Shown piece by piece: positions 1 to 8,932 of a DNA stretch of 64,000 bases; the stretch's first letter is position 1, and each line of letters begins with the position of its first letter. The position numbers and the translations under genes are program-made. The DNA is from Pseudomonadota bacterium (lineage in GTDB: Bacteria; Pseudomonadota; Gammaproteobacteria; Pseudomonadales; Pseudomonadaceae). Location: contig JAEYXX010000070.1 of the NCBI GenBank assembly GCA_023431055.1, positions 1 to 64,000 on the forward strand. Direction: 5' to 3'. A model generated the notes under the pieces. That model saw nothing but the letters and a program-made list of their open reading frames with translations, was not told the DNA's origin and did not search any database.

Positions 1-41
1 AGGAACAGGCCGACACCAATCTCCAGCGTGCGGTTTTGCAT
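1..41 (-). CDS. mlaD: MlaD, N-terminal fragment (runs off the window)
   Basis: Only the first 13 codons are present. They read [13 protein letters not shown], the start of the membrane-anchored MCE-domain subunit of the Mla phospholipid transporter. The ATG (41-39) overlaps the mlaE stop by one base (TGATG), so translation is probably coupled. The identification rests on this short N-terminus together with the mlaF-mlaE order upstream. The rest of the gene, and probably mlaC and mlaB, lie outside the window. Confidence 0.8.
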   Translation of the reverse strand, partial: MQNRTLEIGVGLF

Positions 42-838
42 CAGAAATCTCCAAACATCAAAGCGGTCAGAATGAAATCCAGGCCAAGCACGGCCAGCGA
101 GGCGTACACCACGGTGCGCGTGGTCGCGCGGCTGATGCCTTCGGAAGTGGGCTCACAGTCGTAGCCCTGAAAGACAGCGATCCAGGTCACCACGAAGGCG
201 AAGACGATGCTCTTGATCACGCCATTGAGCACATCGTCATAAAAGGAAACACTGTTCTGCATGTTCGACCAGAACGAGCCCTCGTAAACGCCCAGCCAAT
301 CCACGGCGACCATGGCCGCACCCCAGATGCCGACCACGCAGAAGATCATCGCCAGCAGAGGCATCGAGATGAAGCCAGCCCACAGCCGCGGCGCGACGAT
401 GTACTTGAGTGGATCAACGCCAATCATCTCCAGGCTGGAGAGCTGCTCGGTGGACTTCATGTTGCCGATCTCGGCAGTCAGCGCCGAGCCGGCGCGACCG
501 GCGAACAGCAATGCAGTCACCACCGGGCCAAGTTCACGCAGCAGGGTCAGGGCGACCATCTGCCCAACAGCCTGTTCGGAGCCATAGCTGACCAGAATGT
601 TGTAGCCCTGCAGGGCCAACACCATGCCGATGAAGATGCCTGACACGACGATGATCGCCAGCGACATCACGCCAACCGCGAACAGTTGCTTGATCAACAG
701 CTGCAAAGGCTTGCCGGCACGGCTACGACCGAACAGAGCGCTGACCAGAAACAGCACCGAACGCCCCAGTGTCGCGACCACATCGATACCCGCACGACCG
801 AACAGCCGCAGCCGCTCGAGCGGTGAATTTCTGCGCAT
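41..838 (-). CDS. mlaE: MlaE, permease of the Mla phospholipid ABC transporter
   Basis: 265-residue inner-membrane protein of the MlaE/YrbE family. With MlaF and MlaD it moves phospholipids between the inner membrane and the periplasmic carrier MlaC, keeping the outer membrane asymmetric. Several hydrophobic segments are visible (about residues 45-75, 145-175, 195-260). The family-typical central stretch [17 protein letters not shown] is intact. I start at the ATG at 838, which overlaps the mlaF stop (TGATG); a TTG one codon upstream is also in frame but has no advantage. It is the second gene of a minus-strand operon mlaF-mlaE-mlaD. Confidence 0.95.
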   Translation of the reverse strand: MRRNSPLERLRLFGRAGIDVVATLGRSVLFLVSALFGRSRAGKPLQLLIKQLFAVGVMSLAIIVVSGIFIGMVLALQGYNILVSYGSEQAVGQMVALTLLRELGPVVTALLFAGRAGSALTAEIGNMKSTEQLSSLEMIGVDPLKYIVAPRLWAGFISMPLLAMIFCVVGIWGAAMVAVDWLGVYEGSFWSNMQNSVSFYDDVLNGVIKSIVFAFVVTWIAVFQGYDCEPTSEGISRATTRTVVYASLAVLGLDFILTALMFGDF

Positions 839-1647
839 CAACCTCTCCCCAACAGATCTTCGCGGTAGTCCGGCGCTGGAAAATGAAACGGCACCGGCCC
901 ATCCGGAATGCCCTTCATGAACTGACGAATACGCGGGTTGTCCGACTCCATCAGCTCGGCCGGCGTGCCATGCCCCAGCACCTGCGCATCACCGACCACA
1001 TAGATGTAATCGGCGATGCTGGCGGTTTCCGCGAGATCGTGGGAAACCACCACACTGGTGATTCCCAGCGCATCGTTGAGCAGGCGAATCAGGCGCACCA
1101 GCACGCCCATGGCGATGGGGTCCTGACCGACGAACGGCTCGTCATACAGCAGTATCTGCGGGTCGAGGGCAATCGCCCGGGCCAGCGCCACACGACGCTT
1201 CATGCCGCCGGACAGCTCGTCCGGCATCAGCTCCACAGCCCCGCGCAGACCAACGGCCTGCAGCTTCATCAGGACGATGTCACGGATCATTTCTTCCGGC
1301 AGCTTGGTATGCACACGCAATGGAAAGGCTACGTTCTCGAACACATCGAGGTCAGTGAACAACGCGCCGCTCTGAAACAGCACGCCCATCTGCTTGCGCA
1401 TGTCGAACAGCTCGTCGCGCGAGAGCTTCGGCAGGCTGATGCCGTCGACGCGAACATCGCCTGCAGAAGGGCGCAGCTCGGCGGCAATCAAGCGCAACAA
1501 GGTAGTCTTGCCGCAGCCGGAGGGCCCCATGATGCCAGTGACTTTGCCGCGCGGAATGCGAATGTCGACCTTGTCGAAAATCGACCGCGTGCCGCGCTGA
1601 AAGCTGACGCCCTGCAACTCGATCGCGTACTCGTGCTCGGCGCTCAT
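838..1647 (-). CDS. mlaF: MlaF, ATPase of the Mla phospholipid ABC transporter
   Basis: 269-residue cytoplasmic ABC ATPase that powers MlaE. Walker A is GPSGCGKTT, the signature is LSGGMKRR and Walker B is [12 protein letters not shown]. The length fits the family. The start is the ATG at 1647 ([11 protein letters not shown]), preceded on the minus strand by AAGGAG at good spacing; longer in-frame extensions upstream have no ribosome site. It is the first gene of the mla operon and diverges from kdsD across a 246-bp gap, an arrangement I recall from other Pseudomonas. Confidence 0.95.
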   Translation of the reverse strand: MSAEHEYAIELQGVSFQRGTRSIFDKVDIRIPRGKVTGIMGPSGCGKTTLLRLIAAELRPSAGDVRVDGISLPKLSRDELFDMRKQMGVLFQSGALFTDLDVFENVAFPLRVHTKLPEEMIRDIVLMKLQAVGLRGAVELMPDELSGGMKRRVALARAIALDPQILLYDEPFVGQDPIAMGVLVRLIRLLNDALGITSVVVSHDLAETASIADYIYVVGDAQVLGHGTPAELMESDNPRIRQFMKGIPDGPVPFHFPAPDYREDLLGRG

Positions 1648-1854
1648 CTGAACTCCTTGAAAACAGGCCTTCCTTGCAGACGCCGCCTCCCGATGCGGGG
1701 ACACGCGTCGGCCATAGGGAGGGGCCAAAAAGGCCGCAAACTATAGCATTTACCGAACATGCCGCCCAATAGCGCCACAATCCGGCGTTCAGACTTGCGA
1801 CAGCTTCAACACAGGCCACTTAAAGCAGAGGTGAGCGCGGAAAGCTTTTCCCGT

Positions 1855-1860
1855 TATAAT
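1855..1860 (+). promoter_or_regulatory. Candidate -10 element upstream of kdsD
   Basis: A perfect TATAAT lies 33 bases before the kdsD ATG in the mlaF-kdsD gap (1648-1893). No good TTGACA-like -35 stands at 16-18 bp, so it is only a candidate for the promoter of the kdsD-lpt operon. The rest of the gap shows no other clear element. Confidence 0.4.
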
Positions 1861-1893
1861 CTCCGTCTTTTTTTCGGCCGACAGCTCAGCCCA

Positions 1894-2868
1894 ATGAACC
1901 AGACCCGCGACCTGATTGATTCCGCGCAGCGCACCATCCGCCTTGAAATCGAGGCTGTACAGGAGCTGCTGCCCCGCATCAACGCCGATTTCATCAAGGC
2001 CTGCGAGCTGATCCTGAACTGCAAGGGGCGCGTGGTCGTGGTCGGCATGGGCAAGTCAGGGCATATCGGCAACAAGATCGCCGCTACCCTGGCCAGCACC
2101 GGCACCACGGCGTTCTTCGTCCATCCGGCCGAGGCCAGCCACGGCGACATGGGCATGATCACCAGGGACGACATCGTTCTGGCCCTGTCCAACTCCGGCA
2201 GCACCGCAGAAATCGTCACCCTGCTGCCACTGATCAAGCGGCTCGGCATCCGCCTGATCAGCATGACCGGCAACCCGGACTCTCCATTAGCCAAGGCCGC
2301 CGAAGTCAATCTCGATGCACGCGTCTCGCAGGAAGCCTGCCCACTGAACCTGGCGCCGACCTCCTCGACCACAGCCAGCCTGGTACTGGGCGACGCACTG
2401 GCCATCGCCCTGCTGGAAGCGCGCGGCTTCACCGCCGAAGACTTCGCCTTCTCCCATCCGGGCGGCGCCCTTGGCCGGCGCCTGCTGCTCAAGGTAGAGA
2501 ATGTGATGCACAGCGGCGAAAGCCTGCCTCAGGTCAAGCGCGGCACCAGCCTGCGTGACGCGCTGCTGGAAATGACCCAAAAAGGCCTGGGCATGACCGT
2601 GGTACTCGAAGAAGACGGCCGCCTGGCCGGCATTTTCACCGACGGCGACCTGCGCCGCACCCTGGACAAGGGCATCGACGTGCGCCAGGCATCGATCGAC
2701 GAAGTCATGACCCCGCACGGCAAGACCGCCCGCGCCGAGATGCTCGCAGCCGAGGCCCTGAAGATCATGGAAGACCACAAGATCAACGCGCTGGTGGTAG
2801 TAGACGATCAGGACAACCCGGTCGGCGCCCTCAACATGCACGACCTGCTGCGCGCCGGAGTAATGTGA
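1894..2868 (+). CDS. kdsD: KdsD, arabinose-5-phosphate isomerase
   Basis: 324-residue cytoplasmic enzyme converting ribulose 5-phosphate to arabinose 5-phosphate, the first step of Kdo synthesis for the LPS inner core. An N-terminal SIS domain (about residues 40-175) carries VGMGKSGHIG and the PAEASHGDMGM region. Two CBS domains follow (about 205-262 and 270-324). The ATG at 1894 (MNQTRDLID) gives the normal family length; reading further upstream adds 45 residues unlike the family. The stop overlaps the kdsC start (TGATG), so the two Kdo enzymes are translationally coupled. Confidence 0.96.
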   Translation: MNQTRDLIDSAQRTIRLEIEAVQELLPRINADFIKACELILNCKGRVVVVGMGKSGHIGNKIAATLASTGTTAFFVHPAEASHGDMGMITRDDIVLALSNSGSTAEIVTLLPLIKRLGIRLISMTGNPDSPLAKAAEVNLDARVSQEACPLNLAPTSSTTASLVLGDALAIALLEARGFTAEDFAFSHPGGALGRRLLLKVENVMHSGESLPQVKRGTSLRDALLEMTQKGLGMTVVLEEDGRLAGIFTDGDLRRTLDKGIDVRQASIDEVMTPHGKTARAEMLAAEALKIMEDHKINALVVVDDQDNPVGALNMHDLLRAGVM

Positions 2869-3389
2869 TGAACGACCTGCTGCAACGCGCCCGCGCCGTC
2901 AAACTGGCGATCTTCGACGTCGACGGTGTGCTCACCGACGGCCGCCTGTACTTCCTCGAAGACGGCAGCGAGTTCAAGACCTTCAATACTCTCGACGGCC
3001 ACGGCATCAAGATGCTGATCAACTCGGGCGTGCGCACTGCCATCATCAGCGGACGCAAGACCCCGGTAGTCGAGCGCCGCGCCAACAACCTCGGTATCCA
3101 GCATCTGTTTCAGGGCCGAGAGGACAAACTCGTGGTGCTCGACGGCCTGCTCGCCGAACTCGGCCTAAGCTATGAAGAGGTCGCCTATCTGGGCGACGAT
3201 CTGCCAGATCTTCCAGTGATCCGCCGGGTCGGACTGGGCATGGCCGTGGCCAGCGCTGACAGCTTCGTGCGCCAGCACGCCCACGGTGTAACCCAGGCTC
3301 GCGGTGGCGACGGTGCGGCGCGGGAATTCTGCGAACTGATCATGCGTGCCCAGGGCACACTGGATGCGGCCCAAGCCGCCTACCTCTAG
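2868..3389 (+). CDS. kdsC: KdsC, Kdo-8-phosphate phosphatase
   Basis: 173-residue HAD-superfamily phosphatase releasing Kdo from Kdo 8-phosphate. The HAD nucleophile motif is FDVDGVLTDG near residue 17, and later motifs are IISGRK and YLGDDLPD. It is the small, cap-less C0-type HAD that forms tetramers. The ATG at 2868 overlaps the kdsD stop; an in-frame GTG one codon earlier lies inside kdsD and is less likely. lptC follows after 8 bp, linking Kdo synthesis with LPS export. Confidence 0.96.
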   Translation: MNDLLQRARAVKLAIFDVDGVLTDGRLYFLEDGSEFKTFNTLDGHGIKMLINSGVRTAIISGRKTPVVERRANNLGIQHLFQGREDKLVVLDGLLAELGLSYEEVAYLGDDLPDLPVIRRVGLGMAVASADSFVRQHAHGVTQARGGDGAAREFCELIMRAQGTLDAAQAAYL

Positions 3390-3397
3390 AGAACAGC

Positions 3398-3964
3398 ATG
3401 CCGCGTAAAATCCTCAATATTCTGATATTCGCCCTGATTGCGATCGTGGTGGCCGCCCTCGGCTACTGGAACCTAGCGCCGGACAGCGCCCGCGTAACTC
3501 AACAGAGCGGCGACGACAACGTCGTCGACTTCTATGTGGTCGGCGCGCACACCGTGCAGTTCCAGGACGACGGCAAGCTGCACTACCGCATGACCGCGGA
3601 CAAGCTAGAACACGTCAAGAGCACCGACATCACCCTGATCGACACGCCCAAGCTGGAGCTCTATCTCGGCACCGAACTGCCGTGGAAAGTGACCAGTCAG
3701 CGTGCCGAAGTCTCACCTGGAGGCGTCGAGGTAGAACTGATCGACGACGTGCGCATCGCCCGTACCGATGCCAAGAACCGTCCAACCATCATCACCAGTA
3801 GCCGCATGACCGTTATTCCTGACAAGGAATATGCGCAGACCGAGCAAGCCGTTAGAATCGTCGCGGCCAACGGGGTGACCACGGCACAAGGAATGAAAGC
3901 GTACTTGAATGACGGCAGGATGATCCTGCAGTCCAACGTAAGAGGCCAGCATGAGGTTCGTTAA
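3398..3964 (+). CDS. lptC: LptC, LPS export bitopic membrane protein
   Basis: 188-residue protein with a single N-terminal membrane anchor (about residues 6-24: ILIFALIAIVVAALGYW) followed by a periplasmic beta-jellyroll (OstA/LptC fold). LptC takes LPS from the LptB2FG extractor and passes it to LptA. It sits 8 bp after kdsC and its end overlaps lptA by 14 bp, as in the conserved kdsC-lptC-lptA-lptB order. No atypical features were seen. Confidence 0.94.
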   Translation: MPRKILNILIFALIAIVVAALGYWNLAPDSARVTQQSGDDNVVDFYVVGAHTVQFQDDGKLHYRMTADKLEHVKSTDITLIDTPKLELYLGTELPWKVTSQRAEVSPGGVEVELIDDVRIARTDAKNRPTIITSSRMTVIPDKEYAQTEQAVRIVAANGVTTAQGMKAYLNDGRMILQSNVRGQHEVR

Positions 3965-4490
3965 TACCCTCCCCCTGATTCTCAGCCTCGGCGCCGCATT
4001 GGGAAGCGCGGCTGCCTGGGCACTGCCATCGGATCGCGATCAGCCGATCCGCATCCAGGCCGACAGCGCCGAGCTGGATGACAAGCAAGGCGTAGCCGTT
4101 TACCGCGGCGACGTGATCATCACCCAGGGCACCCTGAAGATCACCGGCGACACGGTGACCATCACCCAGACCGCCAGTGGCGATATCGACGTCTTCACCT
4201 CGGTGGGCAACCTGGCTTACTACGAGCAGAAGCCGGCCGTGGACAAGGAAGTGGTCAAGGCATACGGCAAGACCATCCAGTACTTCGCCAGCAACGAGCG
4301 CATCGTACTGATCGACCAGGCCAAGGTGATTCAGGAAGGCAATACCTTCGAAGGCGAGAAGATCGTCTATGACACCCGCCGCCAGATCGTCAATGCCGGC
4401 CGCGCCACGGGCGGCAACGTCAGCACGCCGCGCCCGCGCATCGACATGGTCATCCAACCGAAGAACAAACCCGCGGATCAGCAGCAGTAA
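3951..4490 (+). CDS. lptA: LptA, periplasmic LPS-binding bridge protein
   Basis: 179-residue periplasmic protein of the OstA/LptA family, which polymerises into the bridge that carries LPS across the periplasm. A signal peptide ([14 protein letters not shown], cleavage about residue 24) precedes the jellyroll, which begins [20 protein letters not shown]. The C-terminus is polar and Gln-rich (NKPADQQQ). The start lies inside lptC and the TAA overlaps the lptB ATG, so lptC, lptA and lptB are tightly coupled. Confidence 0.95.
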   Translation: MRFVNTLPLILSLGAALGSAAAWALPSDRDQPIRIQADSAELDDKQGVAVYRGDVIITQGTLKITGDTVTITQTASGDIDVFTSVGNLAYYEQKPAVDKEVVKAYGKTIQYFASNERIVLIDQAKVIQEGNTFEGEKIVYDTRRQIVNAGRATGGNVSTPRPRIDMVIQPKNKPADQQQ

Positions 4491-5215
4491 TGGCCATTCT
4501 CAAAGCCCAACACCTGGCGAAAAGCTACAAGAGCCGCCAGGTCGTGCGTGACGTCAGCCTGAGCATCGAAAGCGGCCAGATCGTTGGCCTGCTCGGCCCC
4601 AATGGTGCCGGCAAGACCACCTGCTTCTACATGATCGTCGGCCTGGTACGCGCCGATCAGGGCCGCGTGCTGATCGACGATCTGGATGTCAGCCATCAGC
4701 CCATGCACGGCCGCGCTCGCGCGGGTATCGGCTATTTGCCGCAGGAAGCCTCGATCTTCCGTAAGCTGTCGGTGGCCGACAACATCATGGCCATTCTCGA
4801 GACACGCAAGGACCTGGACCGCGCCGGGCGTCAGGCGGAACTGGAAAACCTGCTGCAGGAGTTTCATATCCACCACATCGCCGACAGCCTCGGCATGAGC
4901 CTGTCCGGTGGTGAGCGCCGCCGCGTGGAGATTGCCCGCGCCCTGGCGACCAACCCGAAGTTCATCCTGCTCGACGAACCCTTCGCCGGGGTCGACCCGA
5001 TTTCGGTGGGCGATATCAAGCAGATCATCCATCACCTCAAGACCAAGGGCATCGGCATCCTGATCACCGATCACAACGTGCGCGAAACCCTGGACATCTG
5101 CGAAACCGCCTACATCGTCAACGACGGACAACTGATCGCCGAAGGCGACGCCGAGACCATCCTCGCCAACCAGACGGTGAAAGAGGTATATCTGGGCCAC
5201 GAGTTCCGCCTTTAG
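4490..5215 (+). CDS. lptB: LptB, ATPase of the LPS export transporter
   Basis: 241-residue ABC ATPase which, with LptF and LptG (not in this window), extracts LPS from the inner membrane. Walker A is GPNGAGKTT, the signature is [10 protein letters not shown] and Walker B is [13 protein letters not shown]. Its ATG overlaps the lptA stop by one base. It is the last gene of the kdsD-kdsC-lptCAB unit; 135 bp separate it from rpoN, a linkage common in Pseudomonas. Confidence 0.96.
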   Translation: MAILKAQHLAKSYKSRQVVRDVSLSIESGQIVGLLGPNGAGKTTCFYMIVGLVRADQGRVLIDDLDVSHQPMHGRARAGIGYLPQEASIFRKLSVADNIMAILETRKDLDRAGRQAELENLLQEFHIHHIADSLGMSLSGGERRRVEIARALATNPKFILLDEPFAGVDPISVGDIKQIIHHLKTKGIGILITDHNVRETLDICETAYIVNDGQLIAEGDAETILANQTVKEVYLGHEFRL

Positions 5216-5276
5216 GTCGCCGCGGTTTCGCTACAGAAATATTGCAACCCCTAGGCAAGAACGAGAAATTCAGGCA

Positions 5277-5282
5277 TATAAT
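5277..5282 (+). promoter_or_regulatory. Candidate -10 element upstream of rpoN
   Basis: TATAAT stands 69 bases before the rpoN ATG, in the 135-bp lptB-rpoN gap. A GGCGCTTCGGCGCC hairpin follows it (about 5293-5308). No matching -35 at normal spacing was found, so this is tentative; rpoN may also be read through from lptB. Confidence 0.35.
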
Positions 5283-5350
5283 TTGCTTCCTGGCGGCGCT
5301 TCGGCGCCCTGATGTGGAAGGCGTAACTCGCCAGTAAATTAAGGTCTGCA

Positions 5351-6844
5351 ATGAAACCATCGCTAGTCCTCAAGATGGGCCAGCAGCTGACGATGACCCC
5401 GCAGCTGCAACAGGCTATCCGCCTCCTCCAACTGTCCACCCTGGACCTGCAACAGGAAATCCAGGAGGCGCTGGAATCCAACCCCATGCTCGAGCGCCAG
5501 GAAGATGGCGACGACTTCGACAACAGCGACCCGATGGCCGATGGCGCCGAAAGCGCTACCCCTGCCCCGAGCAAGGAAGAGAGCTATCAGGAAACCACTC
5601 CGACGGTGGACAACCTGGAAGACGGCGAGTGGGGCGAACGCATCCCCAACGAGCTGCCGGTCGATACCGCCTGGGAAGACATCTACCAGACCAGCGCCAG
5701 CAGCCTGCCCAGCAACGATGATGACGAGTGGGACTTCACCACTCGCACCTCTAGCGGCGAGAGCCTGCACAGTCACCTGCTCTGGCAACTGAACCTGGCT
5801 CCCATGTCGGACAAGGACCGACTGATTGCCGCCACGCTGATCGACTGCATCAACAACGATGGCTACCTCGAAGAAACCCTCGAGGAAGTGACCGAGTCCT
5901 TCGACCCCGAACTGGATATCGAGCAGGACGAAGTCGAGGTCGTGCTGCACCGCATCCAGCAGTTCGAACCGGCCGGTATCGGCGCCCGCGACCTGCGCGA
6001 ATGCCTGCTGCTGCAATTGCGCCAGCTACCTGCCAACACGCCCTGGCTGAACGAAACCCAGCGCGTGGTCAGCGACTACCTGGAGCTGCTCGGCAGCCGC
6101 GACTACGCACAGCTGATGCGCCGCACCAAACTCAAGGAAGACGAGTTGCGCCAGGTCATCGACCTGATCCAGCGCCTGAATCCGCGACCGGGCTCGCAAA
6201 TCGAGTCCAGCGAGCCGGAATACGTCGTACCGGACGTCATCGTGCGCAAGCACAACGACCGCTGGCTGGTGGAGCTGAACCAGGAAGCCATGCCGCGCCT
6301 GCGCGTCAACCCGCAGTACGCTGGCTTCGTCAAACGCGCCGACTCCAGCGCCGACAACACCTTCATGCGCAATCAGCTGCAGGAGGCGCGCTGGTTCATC
6401 AAGAGCCTGCAGAGCCGCAACGAGACACTGATGAAGGTGGCCACGCAGATCGTCGAGCACCAGCGCGGTTTCCTCGATTACGGTGACGAGGCGATGAAAC
6501 CTCTGGTGTTGCACGACATCGCCGAAGCGGTAGGCATGCATGAGTCGACGATCTCACGCGTGACCACGCAGAAATTCATGCACACGCCACGCGGTATTTA
6601 CGAGCTGAAATATTTCTTCTCCAGCCACGTCAGCACCTCTGAAGGCGGCGAATGCTCGTCCACCGCGATCCGCGCCATCATCAAAAAACTGGTTGCGGCG
6701 GAAAACGCGAAAAAGCCATTGAGTGACAGCAAGATCGCTGGTTTACTGGAGGCACAAGGCATCCAAGTCGCCCGTCGGACGGTCGCCAAGTATCGCGAGT
6801 CCCTCGGTATAGCGCCCTCCAGTGAGCGCAAGCGACTGATGTAG
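5351..6844 (+). CDS. rpoN: RpoN, RNA polymerase sigma-54 factor
   Basis: 497-residue alternative sigma factor for nitrogen, motility and many catabolic genes; it needs AAA+ enhancer-binding activators. Region I (residues 1-50) is Gln/Leu-rich ([16 protein letters not shown]), region II is acidic (about 55-125), then come the core-binding domain and a helix-turn-helix near residues 380-400. The RpoN box [10 protein letters not shown] is at 474-483. All domains are intact and the length is normal. hpf, ptsN, rapZ and ptsO follow, the classical rpoN cluster. Confidence 0.98.
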   Translation: MKPSLVLKMGQQLTMTPQLQQAIRLLQLSTLDLQQEIQEALESNPMLERQEDGDDFDNSDPMADGAESATPAPSKEESYQETTPTVDNLEDGEWGERIPNELPVDTAWEDIYQTSASSLPSNDDDEWDFTTRTSSGESLHSHLLWQLNLAPMSDKDRLIAATLIDCINNDGYLEETLEEVTESFDPELDIEQDEVEVVLHRIQQFEPAGIGARDLRECLLLQLRQLPANTPWLNETQRVVSDYLELLGSRDYAQLMRRTKLKEDELRQVIDLIQRLNPRPGSQIESSEPEYVVPDVIVRKHNDRWLVELNQEAMPRLRVNPQYAGFVKRADSSADNTFMRNQLQEARWFIKSLQSRNETLMKVATQIVEHQRGFLDYGDEAMKPLVLHDIAEAVGMHESTISRVTTQKFMHTPRGIYELKYFFSSHVSTSEGGECSSTAIRAIIKKLVAAENAKKPLSDSKIAGLLEAQGIQVARRTVAKYRESLGIAPSSERKRLM

Positions 6845-6943
6845 GCCAGATCGACTGAAGGCAGAAGGTCTTCAGGCCAAAGTGTTCCGGCGGCGGGCCG
6901 AATAGGGCCCGTCTCTTACACAAGGCAACAAGGAGAAAGCGGT

Positions 6944-7252
6944 ATGCAAGTCAACATCAGTGGACATCAGCTGGATGTGACCGACGCCCTGCGTGACTAC
7001 ATCGGCGAGAAACTGGGCCGACTGGAACGCCACTTCGATAAGATCACCAACGTTCAGGTGACCATGGAGGTCGAGAAACTCAAGCAGAAGATCGAAGCCA
7101 CCCTGCATGTCGCCGGCGGCGAAGTCGTCGCCAATGCCGAACATCAGGACATGTACGCTGCCATCGACCTGTTGGCCGATAAACTCGACCGTCAACTCAT
7201 CAAGCACAAGGAAAAGCAGCTAGAGCGTCTGCAAGGCGCCACGGCCCGCTAA
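6944..7252 (+). CDS. hpf: Ribosome hibernation promoting factor HPF (short form)
   Basis: 102-residue HPF/YfiA-family protein that binds the decoding region of 30S subunits and, in the short form, promotes 100S dimers together with RMF. It begins MQVNISGHQLDVTDALRDYI and ends with a basic tail (KHKEKQLERLQ). It lacks the extra C-terminal dimerisation domain of long HPF. A strong ribosome site (AAGGAG) stands 8 bases before the ATG. It lies 99 bp after rpoN; that gap contains a short hairpin with CGGGCC/GGCCCG arms. Confidence 0.94.
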   Translation: MQVNISGHQLDVTDALRDYIGEKLGRLERHFDKITNVQVTMEVEKLKQKIEATLHVAGGEVVANAEHQDMYAAIDLLADKLDRQLIKHKEKQLERLQGATAR

Positions 7253-7264
7253 CATTCCCCATCC

Positions 7265-7729
7265 ATGATCCGACTTGAAAACATCCTGACCCCCGGCCGT
7301 TCCCTGGTGAACGTGCCGGGCGGCAGTAAGAAACGCGTGCTCGAACAGATCGCCAATCTGGTTGCGCGCGACCTGCCCGACCTGGATGCCCAGGACATCT
7401 TCGAAAGCCTTATCGCCCGCGAGAAGCTCGGTTCCACCGGTTTCGGCAACGGCATCGCCATTCCCCACTGCCGCCTGGCCGGCTGCAGTGCACCGATCAG
7501 CGCCGTGTTGCATCTGGAGACCGCAGTCGACTTCGACGCCATCGATGGCGCACCGGTCGATCTGCTGTTCGTCCTGCTGGTGCCGGAAGCGGCAACCGAC
7601 GCGCACCTCGAGTTGCTGCGCCAGATCGCCAGCATGCTCGATCGCCAGGATGTACGTGAACGTCTACGCCAAGCCAACAGTGGCGAAGATCTCTATCAGG
7701 TCGTGGTGGACATTCAGAACGGTCAATGA
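7265..7729 (+). CDS. ptsN: PtsN, nitrogen-PTS enzyme IIA (EIIA-Ntr)
   Basis: 154-residue cytoplasmic EIIA-type phosphocarrier, the output protein of the nitrogen phosphotransferase chain PtsP-PtsO-PtsN. It regulates rather than transports (potassium, carbon and nitrogen responses). The phosphorylated His is His68 in [11 protein letters not shown]. The PTS EIIA type-2 fold spans nearly the whole protein. It follows hpf by 12 bp and is separated from rapZ by one base. Confidence 0.96.
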   Translation: MIRLENILTPGRSLVNVPGGSKKRVLEQIANLVARDLPDLDAQDIFESLIAREKLGSTGFGNGIAIPHCRLAGCSAPISAVLHLETAVDFDAIDGAPVDLLFVLLVPEAATDAHLELLRQIASMLDRQDVRERLRQANSGEDLYQVVVDIQNGQ

Positions 7730-7730
7730 C

Positions 7731-8588
7731 ATGCGCCTGATCATCGTCAGCGGTCGCTCGGGCTCGGGCAAGAGCACCGCCCTCGATGTACTTGAGGACA
7801 ACGGTTTCTACTGCATCGACAACCTGCCGGCCGGCTTGCTGCCAGACCTCGCCGAACGCTTCCTGCCGCATAGCGACATGCTGCTGCCGCAGGTGGCCGT
7901 GTCCATCGATGCACGCAACCTGCTGAGCCAGCTCAAGCGCTTCCCCGAGCTGCTCGAGGAAGTCCGCAAACGCAGTATCCGCTGCGACGTCCTTTATCTC
8001 GACGCCGAAGACGAGACCCTGCTCAAGCGTTTTTCGGAAACGCGCAGACGCCATCCGCTGACCAACGAAAATCGTTCGCTGGCCGAAGCCATCGCCTACG
8101 AAAGCCAGCTGCTGGCGCCGATCACCGATCGTGCCGATCTGAAGATCGACACGACTCGACTGAACCTCTACCAGCTGCGCGACACGCTAAAGCTGCGCCT
8201 GCTGGGTCAGGTACAGACTGGCACCGCCTTTCTCGTCGAGTCCTTCGGTTTCAAACGTGGCATGCCGGTCGACGCCGATCTGGTATTCGATGCACGTTGC
8301 CTGCCCAACCCATACTGGAAGCCTGAGCTGCGCGACTATTCCGGCCTGGATCAGCCCGTGGTCGACTACCTGGCCGCGCAACCGGAAGTCGAGGAAATGT
8401 ATCAGGACATCCTCGCCTATCTGGAAAAATGGCTGCCGCGCTTCGCCGCCAGCAACCGCGCCTACGTCACAATCGCCATTGGTTGCACCGGTGGTCACCA
8501 CCGCTCTGTGTATCTGGCCAATCGCCTGAGCCAGGCACTCAAAGACTCGCTGAAGAACGTCCAGGTGCGTCACCGCGACCTCAGCTAA
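7731..8588 (+). CDS. rapZ: RapZ, RNase adapter protein / nucleotide-binding protein
   Basis: 285-residue P-loop protein of the YvcJ/RapZ family. In E. coli it binds the GlmZ small RNA and delivers it to RNase E, controlling glucosamine-6-phosphate synthesis; its exact target in Pseudomonas is not established here. The N-terminal Walker A is GRSGSGKST (residues 8-16). The C-terminal RNA-binding domain carries [18 protein letters not shown]. The ATG at 7731 is one base after the ptsN stop; upstream in-frame extension would run inside ptsN and is not used. Confidence 0.95.
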   Translation: MRLIIVSGRSGSGKSTALDVLEDNGFYCIDNLPAGLLPDLAERFLPHSDMLLPQVAVSIDARNLLSQLKRFPELLEEVRKRSIRCDVLYLDAEDETLLKRFSETRRRHPLTNENRSLAEAIAYESQLLAPITDRADLKIDTTRLNLYQLRDTLKLRLLGQVQTGTAFLVESFGFKRGMPVDADLVFDARCLPNPYWKPELRDYSGLDQPVVDYLAAQPEVEEMYQDILAYLEKWLPRFAASNRAYVTIAIGCTGGHHRSVYLANRLSQALKDSLKNVQVRHRDLS

Positions 8589-8602
8589 GGAGCCATGCCG
8601 CG

Positions 8603-8875
8603 ATGCCCGCACGTGAAATCACCATCATCAACAAGCTTGGTCTGCACGCCCGCGCCGCGGCGAAATTCGTCGGTGTGGCGAGCAGCTATCCCTGCCAGGT
8701 GCGCATCGGCCGCAGCGCCGAAAGCCTGGTGGACGGCAAGAGCATCATGGCCGTGATGATGTTGGCTGCCGGCAAGGGCACCAATGTGCACCTGCTGACC
8801 GAGGGCGAGCAGGACGAAGACGCAATGGCCGCGCTGGTGGCGCTGATCGAGAACTACTTCGACGAAGGGGAGTAA
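8603..8875 (+). CDS. ptsO: PtsO, nitrogen-PTS phosphocarrier NPr
   Basis: 90-residue HPr-like protein that relays phosphate from PtsP (EI-Ntr) to PtsN. The phosphorylatable His15 sits in KLGLHARAAAKF; the later DGKSIMAVMMLAAGKG stretch matches the Ser46 region of HPr. The start at 8603 (MPAREITIIN) gives the standard length. It follows rapZ by 14 bp and ends at a strong hairpin before the opposing pmbA gene. Confidence 0.96.
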   Translation: MPAREITIINKLGLHARAAAKFVGVASSYPCQVRIGRSAESLVDGKSIMAVMMLAAGKGTNVHLLTEGEQDEDAMAALVALIENYFDEGE

Positions 8876-8894
8876 CGCCCCTGCGCCAAATGCC

Positions 8895-8916
8895 AAGGCC
8901 ACCCACGGGTGGCCTT
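8895..8916. terminator. Bidirectional terminator between ptsO and pmbA
   Basis: A 10-bp perfect stem (AAGGCCACCC / GGGTGGCCTT) with a 2-base loop lies between converging genes. The plus-strand side continues GTCGTT, a weak U-tract. Placement and stem strength support termination of the rpoN-ptsO unit and of pmbA. Confidence 0.7.
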
Positions 8917-8932
8917 GTCGTTACAGCCGTCC